From: JAWKJY01 sp041393535
GTDB lineage: Bacteria > Actinomycetota > Thermoleophilia > Gaiellales > Gaiellaceae
Assembly (NCBI GenBank): GCA_041393535.1
Contig: JAWKJY010000003.1
Span: 310,001-374,000, forward strand
Length of the DNA: 64,000 nucleotides
Reading direction: 5' to 3'
Shown here: positions 48,382-57,121 of the stretch, one piece after another
Layout: each line of letters starts with the position of its first letter
How positions within the stretch are numbered: position 1 is the stretch's first letter
Notes under the pieces: generated by a model
Told to the model about the DNA's origin: nothing
The model's input: only the letters and a program-made list of their open reading frames with translations
Databases searched by the model: none
Made by a program: the position numbers and the translations under genes

Positions 48382-49746
48382 ATGAGCGATCTCGTGCTTC
48401 GCGACGCGCGGCTGATCTACCCGGACGGGACGGAGATCCACGGCGGCCTGGTCGTCCGGGACGGGCGGATCGTCGACGTCTTCGAGGGTACGGGCCCGGC
48501 GACGCCGGCGGGCGCCGAGGAGGTGGACGCGGGCGGGCGGCCGGTGATCCCGGGCGTGATCGACCCGCACGTGCAGCTCTACCCGCAGCCCGACTGGGCG
48601 CATTACGCGACCGAGACGCGCTCGGCCGCGCTCGGCGGCGTCACGACGATCGTGAAGATGCACCGCGACCTCGAGGGCTACGACCGCGACGCGTTCTGGG
48701 CGGAGGTCGCGGGCGCCGAGTCGCGCGCGCACGTCGACTTCGCCTTCCACCTCGCGGTGATGAGCGACGCCCAGATCGACGCGATCCCGCGCTACGCCAG
48801 GGAGCTCGAGCTGACGTCGTTCAAGACGTTCACGGCGTACAAGGGCGAGGAGGGCTACCGGATCGCGATCCAGGGCGTCGACGACGCCCAGCTCGCCTCG
48901 GCCTTCGAGCACGTGGCGGAGCTCGGTGGCGTGATGCTCGTCCACTGCGAGAACCAGGAGCTCGCGAACCGAGCGCTCGCCCGCGTGCGGGCCGAGGGGC
49001 GGGACGGGCTGCGCGCGTTCGCCGACTCGCGGCCGTGGCTGGTCGAGGCGGAGGCGATCGGGCGGGCAGCGACCCTGGCGGACGCGGCCGGCGCGACGCT
49101 CTACGTCGTCCACGTCACGTCGCGCCAGGGCCTCGCCGAGCTCGTCCGCCGCCGCGCCGCCGGCCAGCGGGTGATCGTCGAGACCGAGGCCCACTACCTG
49201 ACCGACACCTGCGACTCGCCGGCCGGCAACCTGCTCAAGGTGATCCCGCCGCTCCGCGAGGAGGCGGACCGCCTGGCGCTCTGGGACGGCGTCGTCTCCG
49301 GGCACGTCGACACGATCGGCTCGGACCACGTCGCCGCGACGCGGGAGCGCAAGCAGGGCTCGATCTGGGACGCGCAGCTCGGCTTCGCCGGGATCGCGAC
49401 GATCCTGCCGGCGCTGCTCGACGAGGGCGTCAACCGGGGCAGGCTTTCGCTCGCCCGGCTCGTCGCCGTGACCAGCGCGAACGCGGCACGGCTGCTCGGC
49501 CTGGCCGGGAAGGGCGCGCTGCTCCCGGGCTTCGACGCCGACCTCGTCGTCCTCGACCTCGACCGCGAGCGCGTCGTCGACGCCGCCGGGCTCGGCTCGA
49601 CCTCGGACTTCTCGGTCTACGAGGGGCGCACGATGCGCGGCTGGCCGGCGCTGACCGTGTCGCGCGGCGTCGTCGTGATGCGGGACGGGCGCGTGGTCGG
49701 GCCCGAGGGGCACGGGCGCTACCTGCGCCGGAGGCCGACCGGATGA
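48382..49746 (+). CDS. Dihydroorotase/hydantoinase-family cyclic amidohydrolase
   Basis: 454 residues. The amidohydrolase barrel has V-I-P-G-V-I-D-P-H-V-Q near residue 55, where the usual H-x-H metal motif reads His-Val-Gln. The Lys segment S-F-K-T-F-T-A-Y-K-G, His in L-V-H-C-E-N, His in Y-V-V-H-V-T-S and Asp in I-G-S-D-H-V are kept. Dihydropyrimidinases, hydantoinases, allantoinases and enamidase belong here. Loss of one metal His suggests a mononuclear centre or altered chemistry. Divergent from a PuuE-like gene and followed by a PEP-mutase-family enzyme and cyclase on the same strand. Confidence 0.85.
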   Translation: MSDLVLRDARLIYPDGTEIHGGLVVRDGRIVDVFEGTGPATPAGAEEVDAGGRPVIPGVIDPHVQLYPQPDWAHYATETRSAALGGVTTIVKMHRDLEGYDRDAFWAEVAGAESRAHVDFAFHLAVMSDAQIDAIPRYARELELTSFKTFTAYKGEEGYRIAIQGVDDAQLASAFEHVAELGGVMLVHCENQELANRALARVRAEGRDGLRAFADSRPWLVEAEAIGRAATLADAAGATLYVVHVTSRQGLAELVRRRAAGQRVIVETEAHYLTDTCDSPAGNLLKVIPPLREEADRLALWDGVVSGHVDTIGSDHVAATRERKQGSIWDAQLGFAGIATILPALLDEGVNRGRLSLARLVAVTSANAARLLGLAGKGALLPGFDADLVVLDLDRERVVDAAGLGSTSDFSVYEGRTMRGWPALTVSRGVVVMRDGRVVGPEGHGRYLRRRPTG

Positions 49747-49824
49747 GCGACGCGCGGCCGGGGCCCGGCGCGCGCGCGAGCGCGGCGGCCAGGGGCGGCA
49801 ACGACGGGATCCGCATCCGTACCG

Positions 49825-49951
49825 GCCACGTCCCTCCGAGACACGTCCCTTTCGGCCGCCGAGGGGCCACCCCGCGCCTCCACCCGCTATCGAGCGTAGC
49901 GGCGGAGCGCGCGTGCGTGGGTGACGGAGCCGTGCCGGAAGGGCGACGATC
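49825..49951 (+). repeat. Dispersed intergenic element, copy D
   Basis: In the 259-nt gap between the amidohydrolase (ends 49746) and the PEP-mutase-family gene (50006), and in their direction. It has imperfect GGGACGTGTCTC-type palindromes, GGGG-CCA-CCCC, CTCCACC, a CGCT-ATCG-AGCG hairpin inside the longer CCGCTA...TAGCGG stem, then GTGACGG and CCGTGCCGG. The only clear copy on the plus strand, next to plus-strand genes. No gene is seen in the gap. Confidence 0.75.
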
Positions 49952-50005
49952 GCTCCACAACGGCGCGGCGCCACGGCGCTGGCCGCACGACGAAGGAGGC
50001 ACGTG

Positions 50006-50917
50006 ATGGGCACCTCCCCGCATCCGGGCGCTGCATTGCGCCGCGTCCTCGCCGAGCCGGGCTGCGCGATGGCCGTCGGCGCGTACGACCCGGCGGTCGC
50101 GAAGCTCGTCGAGGAGGCGGGCTTCCCGGTCTGCTACGTCTCGGGCTCGGCCTCCTCGACCTGCGTCGGCGGCTTCCCGGACGTCGGGCTGCTCTCGCTC
50201 GCGGAGCTGCTCGCGAACGCGCGCCACGTCGTCAACGCGACCAGCCTGCCCGTCCTCTGCGACGTCGACACCGGCTACGGCAACGTGACGAACGTCGCCC
50301 GGACGATCCGCGAGTTCGAGGCGATCGGCGTCGCGGGCGTCCACATGGAGGACCAGACGTTCCCGAAGCGCTGCGGGCAGACCGACGGCGCGACGATCGT
50401 GTCGACCGACGAGATGTGCGCGAAGATCGTCGCCGCCAAGGAGGCGCAGCGCTCGGACGACTTCGTCCTCGTGATCCGCTCGGACGCCCGCCAGTGCGAG
50501 GGGCTCGAGCCGCTGATCGAGCGCTGCAGGGCGTACGTCGCGGCCGGCGCCGACGCGATCTTCCCGGAGGCGCTGCTCTCGCCCGAGGAGTTCGTCGCCG
50601 TCCGCGAGGCGCTCGACGTGCCGCTCGTGATCGACGTGCCCGAGTGGGGTCGGAGCCCGACGATGACGATGGACGAGCTCGAGTCCTGGGGCTTCGACCT
50701 CGGGATCTACGCGATCTCGACGCTGCGGATCGCGCTCGGCGCGGTGCGCCGCTTCCTCGGCGGGCTGGCCGAGGAGCGCACGCAGCGGTCGTTCATCCCG
50801 GAGATGATGACCCGGGCCGAGATGGACGTGCTGCTCGGCCTCTCGGCGATCCGCGACGAGGAGGAGCGCCTCGCAGCGGCCGGGCGCGACGTGGCCGGGA
50901 GGGCGCTCCGTGCCTGA
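50006..50917 (+). CDS. Isocitrate lyase / PEP mutase superfamily enzyme
   Basis: 303 residues from ATG 50006, with AAGGAGG 6 nt upstream (a GTG one codon earlier is possible). S-G-S-A-S-S, D-V-D-T-G-Y-G (Mg site) and the loop F-P-K-R-C-G-Q identify the superfamily. The loop His of methylisocitrate-lyase-type members is Gln here, whereas the paralogue at 29207 keeps His. This may shift it from lyase to a hydrolase or decarboxylase-like reaction. Overlaps the cyclase gene by 8 bp. Confidence 0.87.
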   Translation: MGTSPHPGAALRRVLAEPGCAMAVGAYDPAVAKLVEEAGFPVCYVSGSASSTCVGGFPDVGLLSLAELLANARHVVNATSLPVLCDVDTGYGNVTNVARTIREFEAIGVAGVHMEDQTFPKRCGQTDGATIVSTDEMCAKIVAAKEAQRSDDFVLVIRSDARQCEGLEPLIERCRAYVAAGADAIFPEALLSPEEFVAVREALDVPLVIDVPEWGRSPTMTMDELESWGFDLGIYAISTLRIALGAVRRFLGGLAEERTQRSFIPEMMTRAEMDVLLGLSAIRDEEERLAAAGRDVAGRALRA

Positions 50918-51871
50918 GCGCGAGCTGCCGCGCTTCGCCGACCTGCCGCTCCACGCGGACGCGCCGCCGGGCTCGTCGTGGAGCGTCTGGGGCGACGACG
51001 ACGAGATCGGGACGCTGAACCTGATCGAGGCCGAGCACGTCGCCGCCGCCGCGCGGCTCGTCCGGCGCGGGGCGGTGTTCCCGCTCAACTGGGACCTCGC
51101 GCTCCCGTCGCCGGCGTTCTTCCTCCGGGAGAACCCGAGGCACGTGATGATCGAGAAGTACGGCGGGTCGGCGACCGACGACTACCTGGAGGGCTTCTGG
51201 CCGCAGGCCTCGAGCCAGTGGGACGGGCTGCGCCACTTCGGCGACCCCGACTGGGGCTTCTACAACCGCGCGACCCTGACCGAGGTGATGACCGAGGGCG
51301 CGGGCAGGCTCGGGATCGAGAAGTGGGCCGAGCGCGGGATCGCCGCGCGCGGCGTCCTGCTCGACGTCGCGCGCCTGCTCGACGCGGACGGGGTCGAGCG
51401 CGACCCGTTCGACTGGTACCCGATCGACGTGGCGCTCCTGACCCGCACGGCCGCCGAGCAGGGCGTGTCGCTCGGCCGCGGCGACGTGCTCGTCGTCCGT
51501 ACCGGCTGGATCGAGGCGTACGAGCAGCTCGACGAGGTCGGCCGCCAGGCGCTCGCGGCCGAGGGCCGCGACCCGGCTGCGCGGGCCTCGTCGGCGACGA
51601 CATGCCGCCGTTCCTCTGGGACACCGGGATCGCCGCCGTCGCGGCGGACAACCCGTCGCTCGAGGCCGGCCATCGGGCGCAGGGCTCCGACCTGTCGCTC
51701 CACCGGGCGCTGATCGCCCGGCTCGGGATGCCGCTCGGCGAGTTCTGGGACGTCCAGCGGCTCGCGGCCGACTGTGCCGCGGACGGCGTCTACGAGTTCC
51801 TGCTCACGTCGGCGCCGCTGCGGCTCGGGGGCGGGGCGGGCTCGCCGCCGAACGCGCTCGCGCTCAAGTGA
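50910..51871 (+). CDS. Cyclase family protein (kynurenine formamidase-like), frameshifted
   Basis: About 320 residues across two frames. The first (50910 to about 51584) has W-S-V-W-G-D-D-D-E-I-G-T-L-N and R-G-D-V-L-V-V-R-T-G-W. The second (from about 51586) continues G-L-V-G-D-D-M-P-P-F-L-W-D-T and ends at 51871. A single base appears to be missing at GCTGCGC-GGGCC near 51580-51587. Cyclase-family enzymes are metal-dependent amidohydrolases that include bacterial arylformamidases and isatin hydrolase. No signal peptide, cytoplasmic. Its 3' end overlaps the convergent histidine kinase gene by 8 bp. Confidence 0.8.
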
Positions 51872-54800
51872 GGTCGCCCTCGGGCGGGGCGAGCAGCGGC
51901 AGCCGCACCTCGACCCGCGTGCCAACGGCGCGCGCGGCGTCGATCTCGATCGTGCCGCCGACGTCCTCGACGAGCGCCCGCATCGAGTAGATGCCCATGT
52001 GGCCGACCTCGGCGGCGGTGTCCGGCACGAAGCCGGCGCCGTCGTCGACGACGCGGCAGCGGAGCTCGTCGCCCGTCCGGTCGATCGCGACCTCGAGGTG
52101 GGCCGCGCCGGCGTGCTTGCGCGCGTTCACGACCGCCTCGCGGACGACCCGGTAGGCGAGGGCGGCGATGGCGAGCGGCGGCTCCGACCCGGGGCCGGTG
52201 ACCGTGACCTCCGTCGCGGTGCCGTCGAACGTCTGCGCCGCGAAGGAGCGGACGGCCCCGACGAGGCCGGCCTGCTCGAGCTCCGGCGGCCGCAGCTCGA
52301 AGAGCAGCCGGCGCATCCGGCCGATCGTCTCGGAGACCGTCTGCTCGAGCCGCTCGACGTCCGCGATCAGGTCCGGGTCGACGAGCTTCCGGCGCAGCAG
52401 CTGCAGCCGGAGCCCGACCGCGGTCATTCCCTGGATCGAGTCGTCGTGGATCTCGCCGGCGATCCGCTGGCGCTCGTGCTCCTTGGCCGCGATCAGCCGC
52501 GCGACGATCCGCTCGAGGCGGGCGTTCGAGCTCGCGAGCGCCGCGTTCACGAGCGCGCGCTCGATCGCGGCGCCGGCGATGTCCGCGGCCGCGCGCAACG
52601 CGTCGATCTCGCCGGCGCCGAACGCGCGCTCCTCGGTGCGAACGTAGAAGCCGATCGAGCCCCAGAGCTCGCCTCGCACGACGATCGGCGCCGCCGCCAC
52701 GGAGCGCGCGCCGACGACGTCGAGCAGCGCGCGCTCCTCCGGCGGGAAGTCGCGGGCGAGCCCGGCGACCGCCCGGTCGGCGAGGAGCAGCTCCTCCCAG
52801 CGCCCGAAGCCGCCTCCGCGCCAGGTCGTCCGGCCGCCATCCTCCCAGCGCGCCTGCTCCGCCATCGGCTGTCCGTCACGCGTCCACGTGTGCGATCGCT
52901 TCGTGTACCGCTCGCCCGACGCCGTCGTGCCCGCCTCGTAGATCGAGCTGACGTCGACGTCCGCGGCCTCCCCGAGCAGGCGGGCCAGGCTCTGCAGGTC
53001 GACGAACCCGGGTGTCGCGCGGAGGAGCAGGTCGGCCCCGCGACGCACCGCGTCGAAGATGCGCTCGGCCCGGGTCAGCGCGAGCGTGGAGCGCTCCTGC
53101 TCGATCGCCGCTGCGAGGATCGTCCCCGCCATGCGGAGCGCGTCCAGCTCGACCGCGGTCCACTGTCGCCGGGCATTCTCGTCGGCGATGCCGAGGTGGC
53201 CCCAGAGCAGGCCTTCGACCTGGATCGGCGTCAGGATGACCGAGCCGAGGCGACGCGTGAGAAGTCGCGCCCGGAGGCCGGGCGTGGCATCGGTCAGCGA
53301 CGCCACGATCGTCTCGCCGCGCGTGAGCCGCTCGAGATCCTCGCCCATCCCGCGCTCGCGGAACCCGTACGCAGCGGCCGGCGCGGCGTCGAGGTGCGGT
53401 GCGTTCGCCTCGGCACGCGGCCGTGCGATCCAGTCGTCGTCGGCTCGCTCGCACTGGAAGAGCGAGGCGCGGCAGGAGCCCGTCGCGTCGAGCAGGCTCT
53501 CGAGCAGGATCTGCACGGCGTCGGCCCGGGCGACGCGCTCGCCGAGCACCCCGGTCGCGAAGCGGCCGATCGCGGCCAGGACTGCGTCCCGTCGCTGGAG
53601 GGCCTCGGCGGCGCGCTGGCGGTCGAGCGTTGCGCCGAGCATGCGCCCGGCGGCGGCGAGGGCACCGGCCTCGATCTCCGTCCACGTGCGCTCCTGGCGT
53701 TCGACCAGCGTGATCGTGCCCCAGAGCCGGTCGTCGACGAGGACCGGCACGACGAGGAGCGACGCGTCGTCCCAGCGGAACACCGCGCGCGCATGCGGCG
53801 GCAGCTCGCCGACGACGCACGTGACCGGCACCCCGCTCTGCAACGGTCGCAGCCAGGGCTCGAGGCCGGGGCCCTCGACGATCCCGTCGACCCAGGGCGC
53901 GCCGGCCTCGACGTCGTCGGGTGTTCGCCAGACGGCACGGACGCGTACGCCGAGCCCCTGCGCCGTGTGCTCGTGCTCGGTCAGGCACACGCTCGCGGCG
54001 CGCGTTCCCTCCCCGAGCGCGGCGAGGCCCGGCTCGAACGCGCCCCAGTCGCCGGGGTTGGAGAGCAGGAGCCGCTCGCCGAAGCGGCTGAGCGCCAGCA
54101 GGATCGCCTCGCGATGCCGCAGCGCACCCTGGGCCGCATGGCGCTTCGTGATGTCGCGAACGAGCACCAGCACGTCGCCGTCGGCGAGTCGAACGGTGCG
54201 GCCCTCGCGCCGGCGCACCCGTCCGTCGATCTCGATGTCGTACTCGACCGTCCGCGGCGCCCCGGTCGCGGCGGTCGACCGGATCGCCTCGTCGTAGAGC
54301 GTCCCGATGTCCCCCGGGAGGATCGCTGCGACGTGCTTCCCCAGCGACTCGTGCAGCGGGACGCTCGCCGTCCGGTCGCCCGCGAGATGCTCGAGGAAGA
54401 CGGCCTCGCTCGAGTACCGGAGCAGCAGGTCGGGCATGTGCTGGACGACGAGCCGGTGCCGCTCCTCGCTCGCGCGGAGCGCCTCGTCGGCGTCGGAGCG
54501 CTCGATCGCGGCGCCGACGATCCGCGCGGCGATCGCCAGGGCCTCGACCTCGGCCTGCGACCACTCGCGCGTGCCGGAGAGGTCGTCGAAGCCGATCCCG
54601 CCCCAGAGCCGCCCGTGCGCCTCGACCGGCACGACGACGCTGCGGGCCTCCGCCGGCAGGCCGAGCAGGCGGAGCTCCTCGGGCGTCAGCGCGCCGCCGG
54701 CGTTGACGAACGGGCGCCCCGCCCGCAGCTGGCCCTGCGCGCCGGCCAGCCCGGGGAGCGCGACGGGCAGCTCGGCCCGCCGCTCCGCCTTCGCGCCCGG

Positions 54801-55682
54801 CGCGAGCCACACCGAGCGGATCGTCGGCGCCGTTCCGGCCTGCGGCGGCTCGACGGCGAGGAGGACGCGGTCGACGCCGGTCGCCACGCCGAGGATCGCC
54901 AGCGCCTCGTCGATCGCGTCGTCGAACGCGCTGTCCGTGAGCAGGCGCGTCGCGGCCGAGCCGACCCCCGCCAGGATCGCGTCGCGCCGGGCGAGGGCCG
55001 TCTCGTTGCGACGCCGCTCGCCGACGTCGCGCACGACCACGAGCACCTCGTCGTCGCCGACCGGGACGACGCGGGACTCGCGTGCGAGGGCGTGGCCGCG
55101 CACGACGGCCTCGAACTCCGCCACCTGCGGCTCGCCGGTCGCGAGCGCGCGGTCGATCATGGCCAGCCGCAGCGGCGCGAGATCCGGGAGCAGCTCCTGG
55201 ATGGTGCGCCCGACGAGCTCCTCGCGCGGCACCAGGAGCACGTCCTCGGCCGATGCGTGCACCTCGAGGTACGTCCCGTCCCGGCGCATCCGGAAGACGG
55301 CCTCCGGCAGGTTCGCGAGCAGCGCCTCGGCGCGGCGCTCGGCCGCCCGCAGCGCCTCCTCGGCCTCGCGCTGGGCGGTGACGTCGTGCTGCACGCCGAC
55401 GAGCCGGGGCCGCCCCTGCTCGTCGACGAGCCGGCGCCCGGACCAGCGAACCCAGCGGACGCCGCCGTCGGGGAGGGCCGGGCGGAACGTGAAGTCGTAG
55501 GGCCCGTCGGCCTCGGCGGCGGCCTCGACCGCGTCGACCACCAGCTCCCGGTCGTCCGGGTGGACCAGCTCGAGCGCCTCGGCGAGGGTGCTCGGCCGCT
55601 CGTCGGCCGCCTCCGGCATCCCCGGCGGCGGGGTGCGCCAGTCCCACACGATCTCGCCCGTCGTCAGGTCGACGCCGAGCAC
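51864..55682 (-). CDS. Large PAS/GAF sensor histidine kinase (NarL-type)
   Basis: 1272 residues from GTG 55682; no transmembrane helix is evident. Order: two PAS domains (about 1-230, first ending G-V-Q-H-D-V-T-A-Q-R), GAF (about 245-390), PAS (about 405-515), three GAF domains (about 525-1060), HisKA_3 dimerisation domain with phospho-acceptor His1079 in E-I-H-D-D-S-I-Q-G, and a HATPase with N-A-R-K-H-A-G and D-D-G-A-G-F. The reading frame upstream of 55682 continues with P-F-E-L-A-L-G-A-A-G-L-D, a typical PAS start, but has no ATG, GTG or TTG; a CTG about 64 nt upstream may be used, or the start is masked by an error. Preceded by a stand-alone receiver. Confidence 0.87.
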   Translation of the reverse strand: MLGVDLTTGEIVWDWRTPPPGMPEAADERPSTLAEALELVHPDDRELVVDAVEAAAEADGPYDFTFRPALPDGGVRWVRWSGRRLVDEQGRPRLVGVQHDVTAQREAEEALRAAERRAEALLANLPEAVFRMRRDGTYLEVHASAEDVLLVPREELVGRTIQELLPDLAPLRLAMIDRALATGEPQVAEFEAVVRGHALARESRVVPVGDDEVLVVVRDVGERRRNETALARRDAILAGVGSAATRLLTDSAFDDAIDEALAILGVATGVDRVLLAVEPPQAGTAPTIRSVWLAPGAKAERRAELPVALPGLAGAQGQLRAGRPFVNAGGALTPEELRLLGLPAEARSVVVPVEAHGRLWGGIGFDDLSGTREWSQAEVEALAIAARIVGAAIERSDADEALRASEERHRLVVQHMPDLLLRYSSEAVFLEHLAGDRTASVPLHESLGKHVAAILPGDIGTLYDEAIRSTAATGAPRTVEYDIEIDGRVRRREGRTVRLADGDVLVLVRDITKRHAAQGALRHREAILLALSRFGERLLLSNPGDWGAFEPGLAALGEGTRAASVCLTEHEHTAQGLGVRVRAVWRTPDDVEAGAPWVDGIVEGPGLEPWLRPLQSGVPVTCVVGELPPHARAVFRWDDASLLVVPVLVDDRLWGTITLVERQERTWTEIEAGALAAAGRMLGATLDRQRAAEALQRRDAVLAAIGRFATGVLGERVARADAVQILLESLLDATGSCRASLFQCERADDDWIARPRAEANAPHLDAAPAAAYGFRERGMGEDLERLTRGETIVASLTDATPGLRARLLTRRLGSVILTPIQVEGLLWGHLGIADENARRQWTAVELDALRMAGTILAAAIEQERSTLALTRAERIFDAVRRGADLLLRATPGFVDLQSLARLLGEAADVDVSSIYEAGTTASGERYTKRSHTWTRDGQPMAEQARWEDGGRTTWRGGGFGRWEELLLADRAVAGLARDFPPEERALLDVVGARSVAAAPIVVRGELWGSIGFYVRTEERAFGAGEIDALRAAADIAGAAIERALVNAALASSNARLERIVARLIAAKEHERQRIAGEIHDDSIQGMTAVGLRLQLLRRKLVDPDLIADVERLEQTVSETIGRMRRLLFELRPPELEQAGLVGAVRSFAAQTFDGTATEVTVTGPGSEPPLAIAALAYRVVREAVVNARKHAGAAHLEVAIDRTGDELRCRVVDDGAGFVPDTAAEVGHMGIYSMRALVEDVGGTIEIDAARAVGTRVEVRLPLLAPPEGDLT

Positions 55683-55750
55683 GTCCAGTCCCGCGGCGCC
55701 GAGGGCGAGCTCGAACGGCGAGGATCCCGTGCCGACGCCGGTCGGCCGGC

Positions 55751-56203
55751 TCAGCGCAGGAACTCCTCCAGCACGGCGAGCAGGTCGTCCCGGGGATCGC
55801 CCTTCACGACGAACCGGACCGCGCCTGCCCTGCGCATCTCCTCGCGTGCCACCGGGTCATCGTAGGCCGAGAACGCCACGACCGTCGTCCCGGGCGATCG
55901 CGCGCGGATCTCGCGGGCAGCGCGGGTGCCACCGCCGTTCGGCATGCGGGTGTCGACCACGGCCAGCCGGGGCGCGTGCTCGCCCGCCAGCCGCGCCGCC
56001 GCGTCCGGCTCCCCGGCCGCGCCGACCACCCGGAGCAGACGGCTCGAGTCGATCAGGTCGCGCAGCGCCTCCCGCAGCGCACTGTCGTCGTCGACCACGA
56101 GCACGCTCGCCCTCGGGGGGCCAGGCGGGCAGGCCTGTCCGTCCTCCGTTCTCACCCCACGATCGTCGCGCGCCGGAGCGGCCCGCGCAACGTGCAGACG
56201 CAT
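55751..56203 (-). CDS. Single-domain response regulator
   Basis: 150 residues: a receiver domain from about residue 33 (V-L-V-V-D-D-D), Asp84 in A-V-V-D-T-R-M-P-N-G, Ser/Thr in V-V-A-F-S-A and Lys in F-V-V-K-G. No output domain. The N-terminal 30 residues are Pro/Arg-rich, and a GTG at 56156 is an alternative start. It is upstream of, and co-directional with, the giant kinase; its stop is 69 bp from the kinase start used here. It may relay or buffer phosphoryl groups from the kinase. Confidence 0.85.
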   Translation of the reverse strand: MRLHVARAAPARDDRGVRTEDGQACPPGPPRASVLVVDDDSALREALRDLIDSSRLLRVVGAAGEPDAAARLAGEHAPRLAVVDTRMPNGGGTRAAREIRARSPGTTVVAFSAYDDPVAREEMRRAGAVRFVVKGDPRDDLLAVLEEFLR

Positions 56204-56273
56204 CGGAGCGGCCTAGTCAATCCGCGCTACACGAGTTGCGGAGAGGCCGCTGTACGCAGGCGCGAGACGCCGC

Positions 56274-56279
56274 TAGAGT
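56274..56279 (+). promoter_or_regulatory. -10 box of leaderless LuxR-type regulator gene
   Basis: TAGAGT ends 6 nt before the GTG at 56286, which has no Shine-Dalgarno. It lies in the 82-nt divergent gap between two response-regulator genes. Confidence 0.5.
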
Positions 56280-56285
56280 CCGACC

Positions 56286-56930
56286 GTGGAGCCCTGCGCG
56301 GACATCCGGGTGCTGATCGTCGAGGACCACGCGATGGTCGCCGAGGGCCTCGAGCAGGCGCTGCGCGAGGAGCCGGGCCTCGTCCCGGTCGGGCACCACG
56401 GGTCGATCGCCGCGGCGCTCGCCGGCGACGGGCCCGTCGACGTGATCCTGCTCGACCAGCGGCTGCCCGACGGCGACGGCGTCAGGGCCGTGCCCGACCT
56501 GCTCGCCCGCTACCCAGGCGCGGTCGTCCTGCTCGTCACCGGCGCCGCCTCGCACGCCGTCGCGATCGAGGCGCTGCGGCACGGCGCCAAGGGGTGCGTC
56601 TCGAAGGACGATCGCCTCGAGGAGCTCGTCGGCGCGATCCGGACCGTGCACGGAGGCGGCACGGCGCTCTCGAGCAGCCTCCTCCCGGCGATGCTGTCGA
56701 GCCTCGGCGGCCCCGGCTCGACCCGCGAGCGCCTGACCGAGCGCGAGCTCGAGGTGCTGAAGCTGCTCGCCGAGGGCCACTCGACCGCGGCGATCGCCGC
56801 GCGGCTCGTGATCAGCAAGAACACGGTCCGCAACCACGTCCGCAACACGCTCCTGAAGCTCGGCGCGCACTCCCAGCGCGAGGCGGTCGCGATCGCCCTG
56901 CGCGAGGAGATCGTCTCGCCGCCGCGCTGA
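56286..56930 (+). CDS. NarL/FixJ-type response regulator with LuxR HTH
   Basis: 214 residues: receiver domain with Asp57 in V-I-L-L-D-Q-R-L-P-D-G and Lys in G-C-V-S-K-D-D, then a LuxR helix-turn-helix (about 148-205) with L-T-E-R-E-L-E-V-L-K-L-L, S-T-A-A-I-A-A-R-L and S-K-N-T-V-R-N-H-V-R. This is the natural output partner type for a HisKA_3 kinase such as 51864-55682, transcribed in the opposite direction nearby. Targets unknown. Confidence 0.92.
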   Translation: MEPCADIRVLIVEDHAMVAEGLEQALREEPGLVPVGHHGSIAAALAGDGPVDVILLDQRLPDGDGVRAVPDLLARYPGAVVLLVTGAASHAVAIEALRHGAKGCVSKDDRLEELVGAIRTVHGGGTALSSSLLPAMLSSLGGPGSTRERLTERELEVLKLLAEGHSTAAIAARLVISKNTVRNHVRNTLLKLGAHSQREAVAIALREEIVSPPR

Positions 56931-57121
56931 CTGCGGCACCCCCGCACGTGGGGATGGGCAGGCTGCACTAGGCAGGACCGTGCACCTGCGTCTCGCGCTC
57001 CGGCGGCGCGGGCGCCGACACTCGGGGAGATGCAGCGAGCCCCCGCCATGCCGAGACGCGACCCCCTGGCGCTCGCCCGTCCCCCGGGGCGAGCGCCGCC
57101 CCCGGGGCGCACGGCAGCGTC

